A DNA stretch of 6,617 nucleotides from a bacterium (GCA_023229485.1 JALNZJ010000044.1:1-6617); one strand, 5' to 3'; shown: positions 1-5,715, counted from the stretch's first letter. The notes: a model not told the origin generated them from the sequence alone. Program-made: numbers and translations.

Positions 1-318
1 TTAGAAAGTAAAAAAGAGAAAGTAAAAGAAAATGAGATTATTTCAAAAGAAGTAAAACCGGCAAAAAAAACACGAAAGAAAGCTTCCTTGAAAAAGAAAG
101 GAGAAAAAATAACAGAAAAATCAAAAGAAGAAATTGTACCAATAGTTAAAAAAGAAAAATTAGAATCAGTTGAAAATGGCAACAATGTTGAAGATAAGGA
201 AATAAGAAGAAATGCTCTTCAGGTAAAAGAAATTGAACGCTTGGAAAGAGAAGAAGAGGATAGTAAAGAAAAGATGTTTGATATTCCTGCATTTTTACGA
301 AAAGAAAAAAAGAATTAA
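1..318 (+). CDS. ftsZ: Cell division protein FtsZ, C-terminal tail (5'-truncated by window edge)
   Basis: The reading frame is open from base 1 to a TAA at 316-318, giving 105 visible residues; the start and any GTPase domain lie outside the window. The last residues read MFDIPAFLRKEKKN, and DIPAFLRK (residues 94-101) matches the conserved FtsZ C-terminal peptide, which in E. coli reads DIPAFLRKQ and docks onto membrane tethers such as FtsA. Before it lie about 90 residues made mostly of Lys and Glu with no hydrophobic core, as expected for the disordered FtsZ C-terminal linker. A TTG at 88 could be mistaken for a start, but the frame continues upstream in the same composition, so this is a tail and not a 76-residue gene. 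The family is inferred from one short motif plus linker character. Another protein carrying this tail peptide cannot be excluded without the missing part. Confidence 0.75.
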   Translation, partial: LESKKEKVKENEIISKEVKPAKKTRKKASLKKKGEKITEKSKEEIVPIVKKEKLESVENGNNVEDKEIRRNALQVKEIERLEREEEDSKEKMFDIPAFLRKEKKN

Positions 319-336
319 TTATTTTTTAAAATAGTT

Positions 337-364
337 TTTACAAGTTAAAAATAAAATTATATAA
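337..364 (+). promoter_or_regulatory. Weak candidate promoter upstream of galU
   Basis: TTTACA at 337-342 matches the -35 consensus at 5 of 6 positions. TATATA at 358-363 is a possible -10, but the spacer is only 15 nt. TATAAA at 360-365 has a 17-nt spacer but would place the transcript start inside the galU ATG at 369. The surrounding DNA is almost pure A/T, so chance matches are likely. The galU operon could instead be read through from ftsZ, since only 50 nt separate the two genes. Confidence 0.22.
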
Positions 365-368
365 AAAA

Positions 369-1244
369 ATGAAGCTAGACGTCAAAAAAGCAATTTTCCC
401 AATAGCTGGCATGGGTACGAGATTTTTACCTTTATCAAAAACTCTTTCCAAAGAGATGATACCGCTTTTAGATAAGCCTCTTGTTCAATATTCAGTAAAA
501 GAAGCTTATGATTCTGGTATTAAAGAAATACAATTTGTAACAAGGACGAAACAAAAGGAAGCTTTGGAATATTTTTCTAAAAATAAGAAGTTAGAGGATT
601 TTTTGGCTGAAAAAGGAAAAAAAGAGGAATTAGAATTGCTTCGTAGCGTGAATGCTTTTAATATAGATTTTTCTTCAGTCGTACAAAAGGTTCCGGCTGG
701 AGACGCTAGTGCAATTTATCGAGCAAAGGATTTTGTGGGAAAGGAGCCTTGCGGTGTATTTTTTTGTGATGATGTTATCCATTCTGAAGACCCAGGACTT
801 TCTCAATTGATAGAAGTTTTTAAAAATTGCCAATGTCCTGTATTTGGATTAAAAAAATTACCTAAAGATAAATTACATAGTTATGGCGTGGTGGAGGGAG
901 ATAAAATTGCTAATGGTTTTTATAAAGTTAAAAAAGTTGTTCAAAAACCAAAAAATGGTGAAACTGATTCTGATTTAGCAATCATGGGAAGAATGATATT
1001 AACTTCTGATGTTTTTGATTATATGACAAAGCATAAGAAATTATTGCAAAAAGATTTTTCTATTGTGCAGATATTAGGAATGATGGTAAATGAAGGAAAG
1101 CCAGTTTATGGATATGAAATAAAAGGAGATTGGCTTGAATGTGGAAGTCGCTCTTCGTGGCTTAGATCATTTTTGTTTTTACTTTTAAGAGACCCTAAAT
1201 TTGGGCCAGAGACTCGTGAATTTTTAAAAAATGTTAAGTTTTAA
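369..1244 (+). CDS. galU: Divergent UTP--glucose-1-phosphate uridylyltransferase (GalU-like)
   Basis: This is a cytoplasmic nucleotidyltransferase expected to make UDP-glucose from UTP and glucose-1-phosphate for envelope polysaccharides. The 291 residues match GalU length. The nucleotide-binding AGMGTRFLP (13-21) and KEMIPLLDKP (28-37) motifs are clear. D134-D135 sit where the family has its metal-binding LPDD, K193-P194 correspond to the VEKP lysine, and G207-R208 to the conserved GR. Several family motifs are altered: GLGHA reads GDASA (111-115), VEKP reads VQKP (191-194), EIQLTD reads DFSIVQ (229-234), and DCGNKLGY reads ECGSRSSW (257-264). These changes leave the fold assignment secure but make the exact sugar or nucleotide less certain. 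The ATG at 369 is the only sensible start before the AGMGTR motif. It follows an A-run with no Shine-Dalgarno sequence. trxB begins 4 nt after the stop, so the two are probably co-transcribed. Confidence 0.82.
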   Translation: MKLDVKKAIFPIAGMGTRFLPLSKTLSKEMIPLLDKPLVQYSVKEAYDSGIKEIQFVTRTKQKEALEYFSKNKKLEDFLAEKGKKEELELLRSVNAFNIDFSSVVQKVPAGDASAIYRAKDFVGKEPCGVFFCDDVIHSEDPGLSQLIEVFKNCQCPVFGLKKLPKDKLHSYGVVEGDKIANGFYKVKKVVQKPKNGETDSDLAIMGRMILTSDVFDYMTKHKKLLQKDFSIVQILGMMVNEGKPVYGYEIKGDWLECGSRSSWLRSFLFLLLRDPKFGPETREFLKNVKF

Positions 1245-1248
1245 AAAA

Positions 1249-2160
1249 ATGATTTACGATCTTATTATTATCGGATTGGGGCCTGCTGGAATAACTGCAG
1301 GTATTTATGCGAAGAGGCAAAATCTTGATTGTTTAGTGGTGGGAAAATCTTTTGGAGGACAAATGATGAATAAATCTGTTGATATTGAAAATTATCCAGG
1401 ATTTGAAAAGATATCAGGATTTGATTTAATGGAAAAAATGAGGGAACAGCTCGTGCAAAAAGGAGTACAGATAATAGAGGATGAGGTTTTAGAAGTTAAA
1501 AAAAAAGATAATTTTTTTAAGGTAACATTAAGCTCAAAAGAGTTTCATAGTAAATCAATAATTATTGCTACTGGTTCTAGTTATCGATGCTTGGGGGTTG
1601 AGGGTGAGAATAACTACTTGGGACGTGGAGTTAGTTATTGCACTACTTGTGATGGTCCATTATTTCGAAACAAGGTCGTTGCTGTAATTGGCGGAGGGGA
1701 GGCAGGATTTGAGGCTGCAAGATTTTTATCTTCTTATGCTAGCAAGGTTTATATATTAGAAAAAGGGATAGAAGTGTTAGCTTCAAAAAGTAATCAAGAA
1801 ATAGTGAGTTCTCTCTATCCAAAAATTGAAGTAATTCTTGAGGTGGAAATGAAAAAAATTGAAGGAGAAGAGATGGTAAAAAAAATTGTATTTAAAAAAG
1901 GAGAAGATGAAATAATATTACCAGTTGATGGTGTTTTTATTCAGATTGGATATGTCCCAGCAAGTAGTATTTTTAATGGGTTAGTGGATTTAAGTAATCG
2001 AAATGAAATTTTAATCAATAAGGAAACTTGCGAAACGAGCACTCAAGGGATATTTGCCGCAGGAGATGTAAGTGATGGAAAAGTAAAGCAAATTGTTGTT
2101 GCTTGCGGTGAGGGTGCGAAGGCAGCGATGTCTGTATATAAATATTTAAATAAAAAATAA
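1249..2160 (+). CDS. trxB: Thioredoxin reductase-like FAD flavoprotein with atypical pyridine-nucleotide site
   Basis: This cytoplasmic flavoenzyme is expected to pass electrons through FAD to a redox disulphide and on to a thioredoxin or glutaredoxin-like partner. I chose ATG 1249 (303 residues) over ATG 1231 because it gives the family N-terminus MIYDLIIIGLGPAG, sits 4 nt past the galU stop, and follows the same AAAAAA context as other starts here. The FAD-binding GLGPAG is at 9-14, the active-site CTTC at 131-134 followed by DG, and the C-terminal FAD motif GDVSDGKVKQ at 272-281. The second Rossmann motif is GGGEAG (148-153). The NADPH-phosphate motif HRRxxxR is absent: the segment after the next strand reads YILEKGIEVLAS, with acidic E171 at the strand end. 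That suggests NADH or another donor (inference). The stop overlaps the eno start by one base. Confidence 0.85.
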   Translation: MIYDLIIIGLGPAGITAGIYAKRQNLDCLVVGKSFGGQMMNKSVDIENYPGFEKISGFDLMEKMREQLVQKGVQIIEDEVLEVKKKDNFFKVTLSSKEFHSKSIIIATGSSYRCLGVEGENNYLGRGVSYCTTCDGPLFRNKVVAVIGGGEAGFEAARFLSSYASKVYILEKGIEVLASKSNQEIVSSLYPKIEVILEVEMKKIEGEEMVKKIVFKKGEDEIILPVDGVFIQIGYVPASSIFNGLVDLSNRNEILINKETCETSTQGIFAAGDVSDGKVKQIVVACGEGAKAAMSVYKYLNKK

Positions 2161-3392
2161 TGTCAATTATAAAATCAATTAAAGCTAGAGAAATACTTGA
2201 TTCGAGAGGAAATCCAACTGTTGAGGTTTGCGTGGAAACGGATGACGGTTTTTTTGTTGACAGTGTTCCATCTGGAGCATCTACAGGAGTAAATGAAGCA
2301 TTGGAATTGCGAGATGGAGACAAAGCTAGATATGGAGGTAAGGGAGTTTTGAATGCAGTAAAAAATGTTAATACAATCATTGCCTCAAGCGTTGTTGGAT
2401 TGGACTCAAAACAACAAAAAGAAATTGATGAATTAATGATTAAACTTGATGGCACTGAAAATAAATCAAATCTTGGAGCAAATGCAATCTTGGGGGTGTC
2501 TATGGCAGTTTGTAGGGCGGGAGCAAAAGCGAATAATTTGCCACTTTATAAATATATTGCTTTTTTGGCACAAAATAATGATCAATTATTTTTACCAAGA
2601 GGAGGTTTTAATATTATAAATGGAGGTGCTCATGCTGGAAATGAATTAGATTTTCAAGAATTTATGATTGTTCCAAACGCTTCTACTTTTGCAGAAAACG
2701 TAAGAATTGCTTCAGAAACTTATTACTACTTAAAAGAAGCTATCAAGACTAGTTATTCAAATATAGCAACGAATGTAGGAGATGAAGGAGGGTTTGCCCC
2801 TCCAATAGAACTACCCGATATTGCACTTGCCACTATTATGAAATCAGTTGAATCAAAGGAAATTTCTTTTGATATTATTATGGATGTCGCTGCTTCTCAG
2901 TTCTCGAAGGATGGGTATTATAGTACTAAGATGGGAGTTTTCACTACCGAAGACTTATTGGAATATTACAATAACTTAGTTGAAAAATATCCTATTATTG
3001 GGATTGAAGATCCTTTTGCAGAGGATGATTGGCAGGGATTTGAAAGTATTACCAAGGAGCTTGGCGGCAAGATTATGATTATCGGAGATGACTTACTTGT
3101 AAGTAATCCTAAAATTATAAAAGAAGCACAAGAAAAAAATGCTTGCAATGTAGCGTTATTGAAAGTCAATCAAATTGGTTCTGTTTCAGAAATTATTGAA
3201 GCTGCTAATTTGGCGAAATCTTATGGATGGAAGCGAATGGTTTCTCATAGATCGGGAGATACGATTGATGATTTTATTGCTGACTTTGCGGTTGGTATTG
3301 GTGCAGAGTTTATAAAGTCAGGAGCACCGGTCAGGGGTGAAAGATTAGCAAAGTATAATAGATTGATGAAAATCGAAATGGAATTATTATAA
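2160..3392 (+). CDS. eno: Enolase (phosphopyruvate hydratase)
   Basis: This glycolytic enzyme interconverts 2-phosphoglycerate and phosphoenolpyruvate in the cytoplasm. At 410 residues it is slightly shorter than the usual roughly 430. The N-terminal AREILDSRGNPTVEV and the SGASTG loop (38-43) are intact. Active-site residues are present: E167 in QEF, E209 in GDEGG, the Mg ligands D242 (DVAAS), E283 (IEDP) and D310 (GDDL), K335 (LLKVNQIGS), S362-H363-R364-S365 and K386 in IKSGAP. Small departures are DVAASQF for the usual DVAASEF, and SHRSGDTID for SHRSGETED. The ATG overlaps the trxB stop as TAATG, which suggests translational coupling and explains the lack of any ribosome binding site. It is probably the last gene of the galU-trxB-eno unit, since 282 non-coding bases follow. 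Confidence 0.97.
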   Translation: MSIIKSIKAREILDSRGNPTVEVCVETDDGFFVDSVPSGASTGVNEALELRDGDKARYGGKGVLNAVKNVNTIIASSVVGLDSKQQKEIDELMIKLDGTENKSNLGANAILGVSMAVCRAGAKANNLPLYKYIAFLAQNNDQLFLPRGGFNIINGGAHAGNELDFQEFMIVPNASTFAENVRIASETYYYLKEAIKTSYSNIATNVGDEGGFAPPIELPDIALATIMKSVESKEISFDIIMDVAASQFSKDGYYSTKMGVFTTEDLLEYYNNLVEKYPIIGIEDPFAEDDWQGFESITKELGGKIMIIGDDLLVSNPKIIKEAQEKNACNVALLKVNQIGSVSEIIEAANLAKSYGWKRMVSHRSGDTIDDFIADFAVGIGAEFIKSGAPVRGERLAKYNRLMKIEMELL

Positions 3393-3466
3393 GCAATAAA
3401 TAAATCTGATAAAAAATAGAAAATTTTACTTTTATTGTATTTATTTTTTCTTTAAAACGGGGTACA

Positions 3467-3483
3467 GCAAAAATTATTTTTGC
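3467..3483 (+). repeat. Short inverted repeat (7-bp stem, 3-nt loop)
   Basis: GCAAAAA (3467-3473) and TTTTTGC (3477-3483) are exact reverse complements around TTA. The stem carries two G:C pairs and could fold in RNA. It is not followed by a T-run, so it does not look like a terminator. The A/T-rich core means chance occurrence is possible. Confidence 0.45.
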
Positions 3484-3527
3484 CATATAGTATGTTAATA
3501 TTTTGTTTATAGGGTCCTGCGAGGGCG

Positions 3528-3547
3528 AAGGTTTAATATTAAACCTT
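3528..3547. repeat. Perfect 20-nt palindrome, possible operator or RNA stem
   Basis: AAGGTTTAAT (3528-3537) is followed directly by its exact reverse complement ATTAAACCTT (3538-3547). A perfect dyad without a loop fits a dimeric regulator binding site better than an RNA hairpin, because an RNA would have to open the central pairs to form a loop. It lies 128 nt before the glutaredoxin ATG and directly after the G+C-rich patch at 3511-3531. No second copy occurs in the window. The palindrome is seen directly; any function is inferred. Confidence 0.6.
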
Positions 3548-3621
3548 TATAGCGATTGGAATTTTTGAAATTGTACATGGAATTGTATTAATGTCAGTGA
3601 TTTTTAGGAGGTATTGTTAAA

Positions 3622-3639
3622 ATGATAAGGCGGAAGTAA
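3622..3639 (+). CDS. Possible five-residue leader mini-ORF with strong Shine-Dalgarno
   Basis: ATG at 3622 opens a frame encoding MIRRK and ends at a TAA at 3637-3639. It is preceded by AGGAGG at 3606-3611, 10 nt from the ATG. The AGGAGG itself lies within an upstream ten-codon frame (3591-3620, encoding MSVIFRRYC). Both are too short to be supported as proteins by sequence alone. Translation would matter only as a leader controlling the glutaredoxin gene 35 nt downstream. Confidence 0.15.
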   Translation: MIRRK

Positions 3640-3674
3640 GATTAATTTGATAATTAAATTATAAATATAAAAAA

Positions 3675-3914
3675 ATGCCAAAAGTAAGATTATTTTCTAC
3701 ACCAATTTGTCCTTACTGTATGACCCTTAAAAGGTTTTTAACGGAAAAGGGGATTGAATTTGAAGCAATTGACGTAACTCAAGATATTAAGGCCCAGGAT
3801 GAAATGATTGAAAAGACAAAACAATCTACTGTTCCAGTTTTAGATATTGGTGGAGAGTTTATTGTTGGTTTTGACCGAGAATTAATTATTAAAAAATTAA
3901 ATATTAAAGATTAA
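3675..3914 (+). CDS. Glutaredoxin-like thiol-disulphide protein (YruB type)
   Basis: This is a 79-residue single-domain thioredoxin-fold protein with the redox motif CPYC at 12-15 after strand KVRLFST, and the cis-proline motif TVP at 52-54. It ends with GGEFIVGFDRELI (59-71); the VGFD segment fits the YruB-type glutaredoxin-like family better than classical glutaredoxins, which have a GG-C/S-DD segment there for glutathione. It also lacks the WSGFRP ending of NrdH. It probably reduces protein disulphides in the cytoplasm, and the TrxB-like enzyme encoded 1.5 kb upstream is a plausible electron donor (inference). ATG 3675 is preceded by an A-run and no Shine-Dalgarno sequence, and is the natural start just ahead of the first strand. 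The gene stands alone, with non-coding DNA on both sides. Confidence 0.88.
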   Translation: MPKVRLFSTPICPYCMTLKRFLTEKGIEFEAIDVTQDIKAQDEMIEKTKQSTVPVLDIGGEFIVGFDRELIIKKLNIKD

Positions 3915-3916
3915 GT

Positions 3917-3949
3917 GAACAAGGGGAAATATCTCTTCGTTTGTTTTTT
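3917..3949 (+). terminator. Candidate weak intrinsic terminator after the glutaredoxin gene
   Basis: Starting 3 nt after the glutaredoxin stop, AAGGGG (3921-3926) can pair with TCTCTT (3932-3937) across a 5-nt loop, with two G:U pairs. Alternatively AACAA with GGGGA pairs with TCTTC and TTGTT across a two-base bulge. A T-rich tract follows (3940-3949, nine T and one G). The position and T-tract fit a terminator, but the stem is imperfect. Confidence 0.4.
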
Positions 3950-4030
3950 GAAAAATGAGTTTGCAGCTAAAATTTTTTTATAGTAAGATATGACTTATAT
4001 AGAGCAAAATAAAATATTTATTTAAAAATT

Positions 4031-5041
4031 ATGGCAAAAAAAATAGCAATAAATGGTTTTGGTAGAATAGGTAGATGTGCATTAAAAGCAATCATTGAAG
4101 ATGAGCTTGATGTTGAGGTTGTTGCTATTAATGATTTGACAGATAGTGCCACATTAACACATTTATTTAAATATGATACTGTTTATGGGGCTTTTGCTCA
4201 TAATATTGTATCAAAAAAGGACTCTATTAGTATTGATGGGAACGAAATAAAATTATTTGCAGAGAGAGAACCAGAAAATCTTCCTTGGAAAAGCCTTGGA
4301 ATTGATGTTGTGTTGGAGTGTACAGGAGAATTTACGAAAAAGGAAGATGCTATGCGTCACATAAATGCAGGAGCAAAAAAAGTTATTATTTCTGCTCCAA
4401 GCAAGTCCGATGATGTTCCTTCATATGTTATTGGAATTAATCATAAAGAATATAAGGGTGAGCCTATTATTGATATGGGCTCTTGTACGACAAATTGCCT
4501 TGCTCCGATTGTAAAAGTTTTGGAAGATGAATATGGAATTGTAAATGGTTTTATGACTACTGTTCATTCTTATACTAATGATCAAAGAGTATTGGACTTG
4601 CCCCATAAAGATTTGAGGCGTGCTAGAACAGCTGCTGAAAATATTATTCCTACAAGCACTGGTGCCGCAAAAGCAATTCATAAAGTAATACCTACCGTAA
4701 AAGGAAAGTTAGACGGATTTGCAATTAGGGTTCCTACTCCAGTTGTGTCGGTTATTGATCTTACTTGTATAATTAAAAAAGAGACAACAATCGAAGACCT
4801 TATTAAAATTTTTAGAAAAAAGAGTAAAAGTGGAGATTTAAAGGGAATACTTTTTGTTGAAGATGAACCGTTAGTTTCTTCTGATTTTATTGGCAATCCC
4901 TATTCATCAATTTTGGATGTAGAATTTACGAAAGTTAATAAGAACATGGTAAAGCTTTTAGCTTGGTATGATAACGAATGGGGGTATTCTTGTCGGTTAG
5001 CAGAATTGGCCGAATTCGTAGCAAAAAAAACAAAAAAATAG
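4031..5041 (+). CDS. gap: Glyceraldehyde-3-phosphate dehydrogenase, type I
   Basis: This cytoplasmic enzyme of glycolysis oxidises glyceraldehyde-3-phosphate with NAD and phosphate to 1,3-bisphosphoglycerate. The 336 residues match the family length. The Rossmann motif NGFGRIGR is at 8-15. D35 in AINDL marks NAD preference. The nucleophile C152 lies in SCTTNCLAP, H179 in TTVHSYTNDQ is the catalytic base, and phosphate-site residues fall in IIPTSTGAAKA (205-215) and at R233 (IRVPTP). WYDNEWGYSCR near the C-terminus is also intact. The residues just before the nucleophile read DMGSC where most homologues have NASC. ATG 4031 directly precedes the Rossmann strand and has no Shine-Dalgarno sequence. 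The 116 nt upstream contain TATAGT at 3979-3984, a possible -10, without a convincing -35. A strong terminator follows 12 nt after the TAG stop. Confidence 0.97.
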   Translation: MAKKIAINGFGRIGRCALKAIIEDELDVEVVAINDLTDSATLTHLFKYDTVYGAFAHNIVSKKDSISIDGNEIKLFAEREPENLPWKSLGIDVVLECTGEFTKKEDAMRHINAGAKKVIISAPSKSDDVPSYVIGINHKEYKGEPIIDMGSCTTNCLAPIVKVLEDEYGIVNGFMTTVHSYTNDQRVLDLPHKDLRRARTAAENIIPTSTGAAKAIHKVIPTVKGKLDGFAIRVPTPVVSVIDLTCIIKKETTIEDLIKIFRKKSKSGDLKGILFVEDEPLVSSDFIGNPYSSILDVEFTKVNKNMVKLLAWYDNEWGYSCRLAELAEFVAKKTKK

Positions 5042-5053
5042 CTTAAAAAATAG

Positions 5054-5085
5054 AAATCCTTGCCGTAAACTGGCAAGGATTTTTT
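5054..5085 (+). terminator. Rho-independent terminator of gap
   Basis: AAATCCTTGCC (5054-5064) and GGCAAGGATTT (5072-5082) form an 11-bp perfect stem around the loop GTAAACT, and the T-run continues to 5085. It starts 12 nt after the gap stop. An A-run (5045-5050) on the upstream side means the minus strand also has a T-run after the hairpin, so it could work in both directions, although no minus-strand gene is seen here. Confidence 0.93.
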
Positions 5086-5086
5086 C

Positions 5087-5115
5087 TTGTCAAATCTGCA
5101 TATTTAATGTATTAT
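5087..5115 (+). promoter_or_regulatory. Sigma70-type promoter for lepB-hisS, likely leaderless
   Basis: TTGTCA (5087-5092) and TATTAT (5110-5115) each match the consensus at 5 of 6 positions and are separated by the ideal 17 nt. The box begins directly after the gap terminator. A transcript starting about 7 nt after the -10 would begin at about 5121-5123, and the lepB ATG is at 5123. The mRNA would therefore have essentially no 5' leader, which fits the missing Shine-Dalgarno sequence. Confidence 0.7.
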
Positions 5116-5122
5116 CTAAGCA

Positions 5123-5698
5123 ATGGAGAAAAAAAGTTTATTAAATGAAGTTATAGATTTAGGAAAGATTGTTTTAATCGCTCTCGTAATAGTAATACCT
5201 ATACGGATTTTTGTATTTCAGCCTTTTATGGTAAGTGGAGCTTCAATGGAGCCAAATTATCATTCTACTGATTATTTAATTATTGATGAGCTTTCGTATC
5301 GCTTTAATCAGCCAGCAAGGGGAGATGTGATTGTATTTAAATATCCTAAAAATACTGACTTGAAATACATAAAACGAATAGTTGGGTTTCCGGGAGAAAC
5401 CGTGGATATAAAAGATGCTAAAATTTCTATAACGGCAACTGATGGTACCGTAACTACTCTTAATGAAGGTTATTTACCAGAAGAGTCAATAACTTCTTGG
5501 ATAAGGGGGGCTACCTATGGTCCAATTGTTTTAAAATCAGATGAGTATTTTGTTTTGGGAGATAATAGAAATTATTCTGCCGATTCACGATCATGGGGAG
5601 TATTACCAAAAAATAATATTATTGGAAAAGTTGCTTTTACGTTTTCTGTTACTAATTTATTAAATAAAAAAACAGAAACTAATAAAGAAAGTTACTAA
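5123..5698 (+). CDS. lepB: Signal peptidase I
   Basis: This membrane-bound serine protease removes signal peptides from exported proteins on the outer face of the cytoplasmic membrane. The 191 residues fit the short, single-anchor form. After a charged N-terminus, residues about 13-33 form one hydrophobic membrane segment. The catalytic S41 lies in SGASMEP (38-44). RGDVIVFKYP (66-75) is the next conserved box, K84 in YIKRIVGFPGE is the catalytic lysine, and GDNRNYSADSRSWG (146-159) is the last conserved box. The C-terminal tail is short and polar, without a second membrane segment. ATG 5123 places a short basic stretch before the anchor. It lies directly downstream of a good promoter with no room for a ribosome binding site, so translation is probably leaderless. 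hisS follows after 17 nt and is probably co-transcribed. Confidence 0.95.
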   Translation: MEKKSLLNEVIDLGKIVLIALVIVIPIRIFVFQPFMVSGASMEPNYHSTDYLIIDELSYRFNQPARGDVIVFKYPKNTDLKYIKRIVGFPGETVDIKDAKISITATDGTVTTLNEGYLPEESITSWIRGATYGPIVLKSDEYFVLGDNRNYSADSRSWGVLPKNNIIGKVAFTFSVTNLLNKKTETNKESY

Positions 5699-5715
5699 TT
5701 TTTAAATTTAAATTT

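Larger units (their letters stand above)
3393..3674 (+). other. Unassigned 282-nt intergenic region between eno and the glutaredoxin gene
   Basis: No convincing protein gene is present on either strand. The longest open stretches on the + strand are about 25 codons and resemble no family I recognise. The region contains a short hairpin (3467-3483), G+C-rich patches at about 3458-3468 and 3511-3531 that stand out from the AT-rich surroundings, a perfect palindrome (3528-3547), and a strong AGGAGG (3606-3611) before a five-codon mini-ORF. I do not recognise tmRNA, RNase P RNA, SRP RNA, 6S RNA or a known riboswitch. It may be the 3' UTR of eno plus a regulatory leader for the next gene, or a small RNA. 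No clean intrinsic terminator follows eno. Confidence 0.5.

Noticed and set aside
318..354. A/T-only inverted repeat between ftsZ and galU as a terminator
   Set aside because: The pairing is imperfect, has no G:C pairs and is expected by chance in such A/T-rich sequence.
1231..1248. Upstream ATG at 1231 as the trxB start, overlapping galU by 14 nt
   Set aside because: It adds MLSFKK before the family N-terminus. ATG 1249 sits at the normal family start with the same A-run context as other genes.
2015..2455. Long open frame on the minus strand across the trxB-eno junction
   Set aside because: It lies antisense to two well-supported genes, and its low-complexity Ser/Phe/Ile-rich translation resembles no family.
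3394..3447. AATAAATA / TATTTATT inverted repeat with T-run after eno as a terminator
   Set aside because: The stem is only 8 bp of pure A/T with a loop of over 30 nt, too weak to call.
3569..3587. Direct repeat AATTGTA (3569-3575 and 3581-3587)
   Set aside because: Two copies of a 7-nt A/T-rich word are likely by chance; no third copy or regular array is present.
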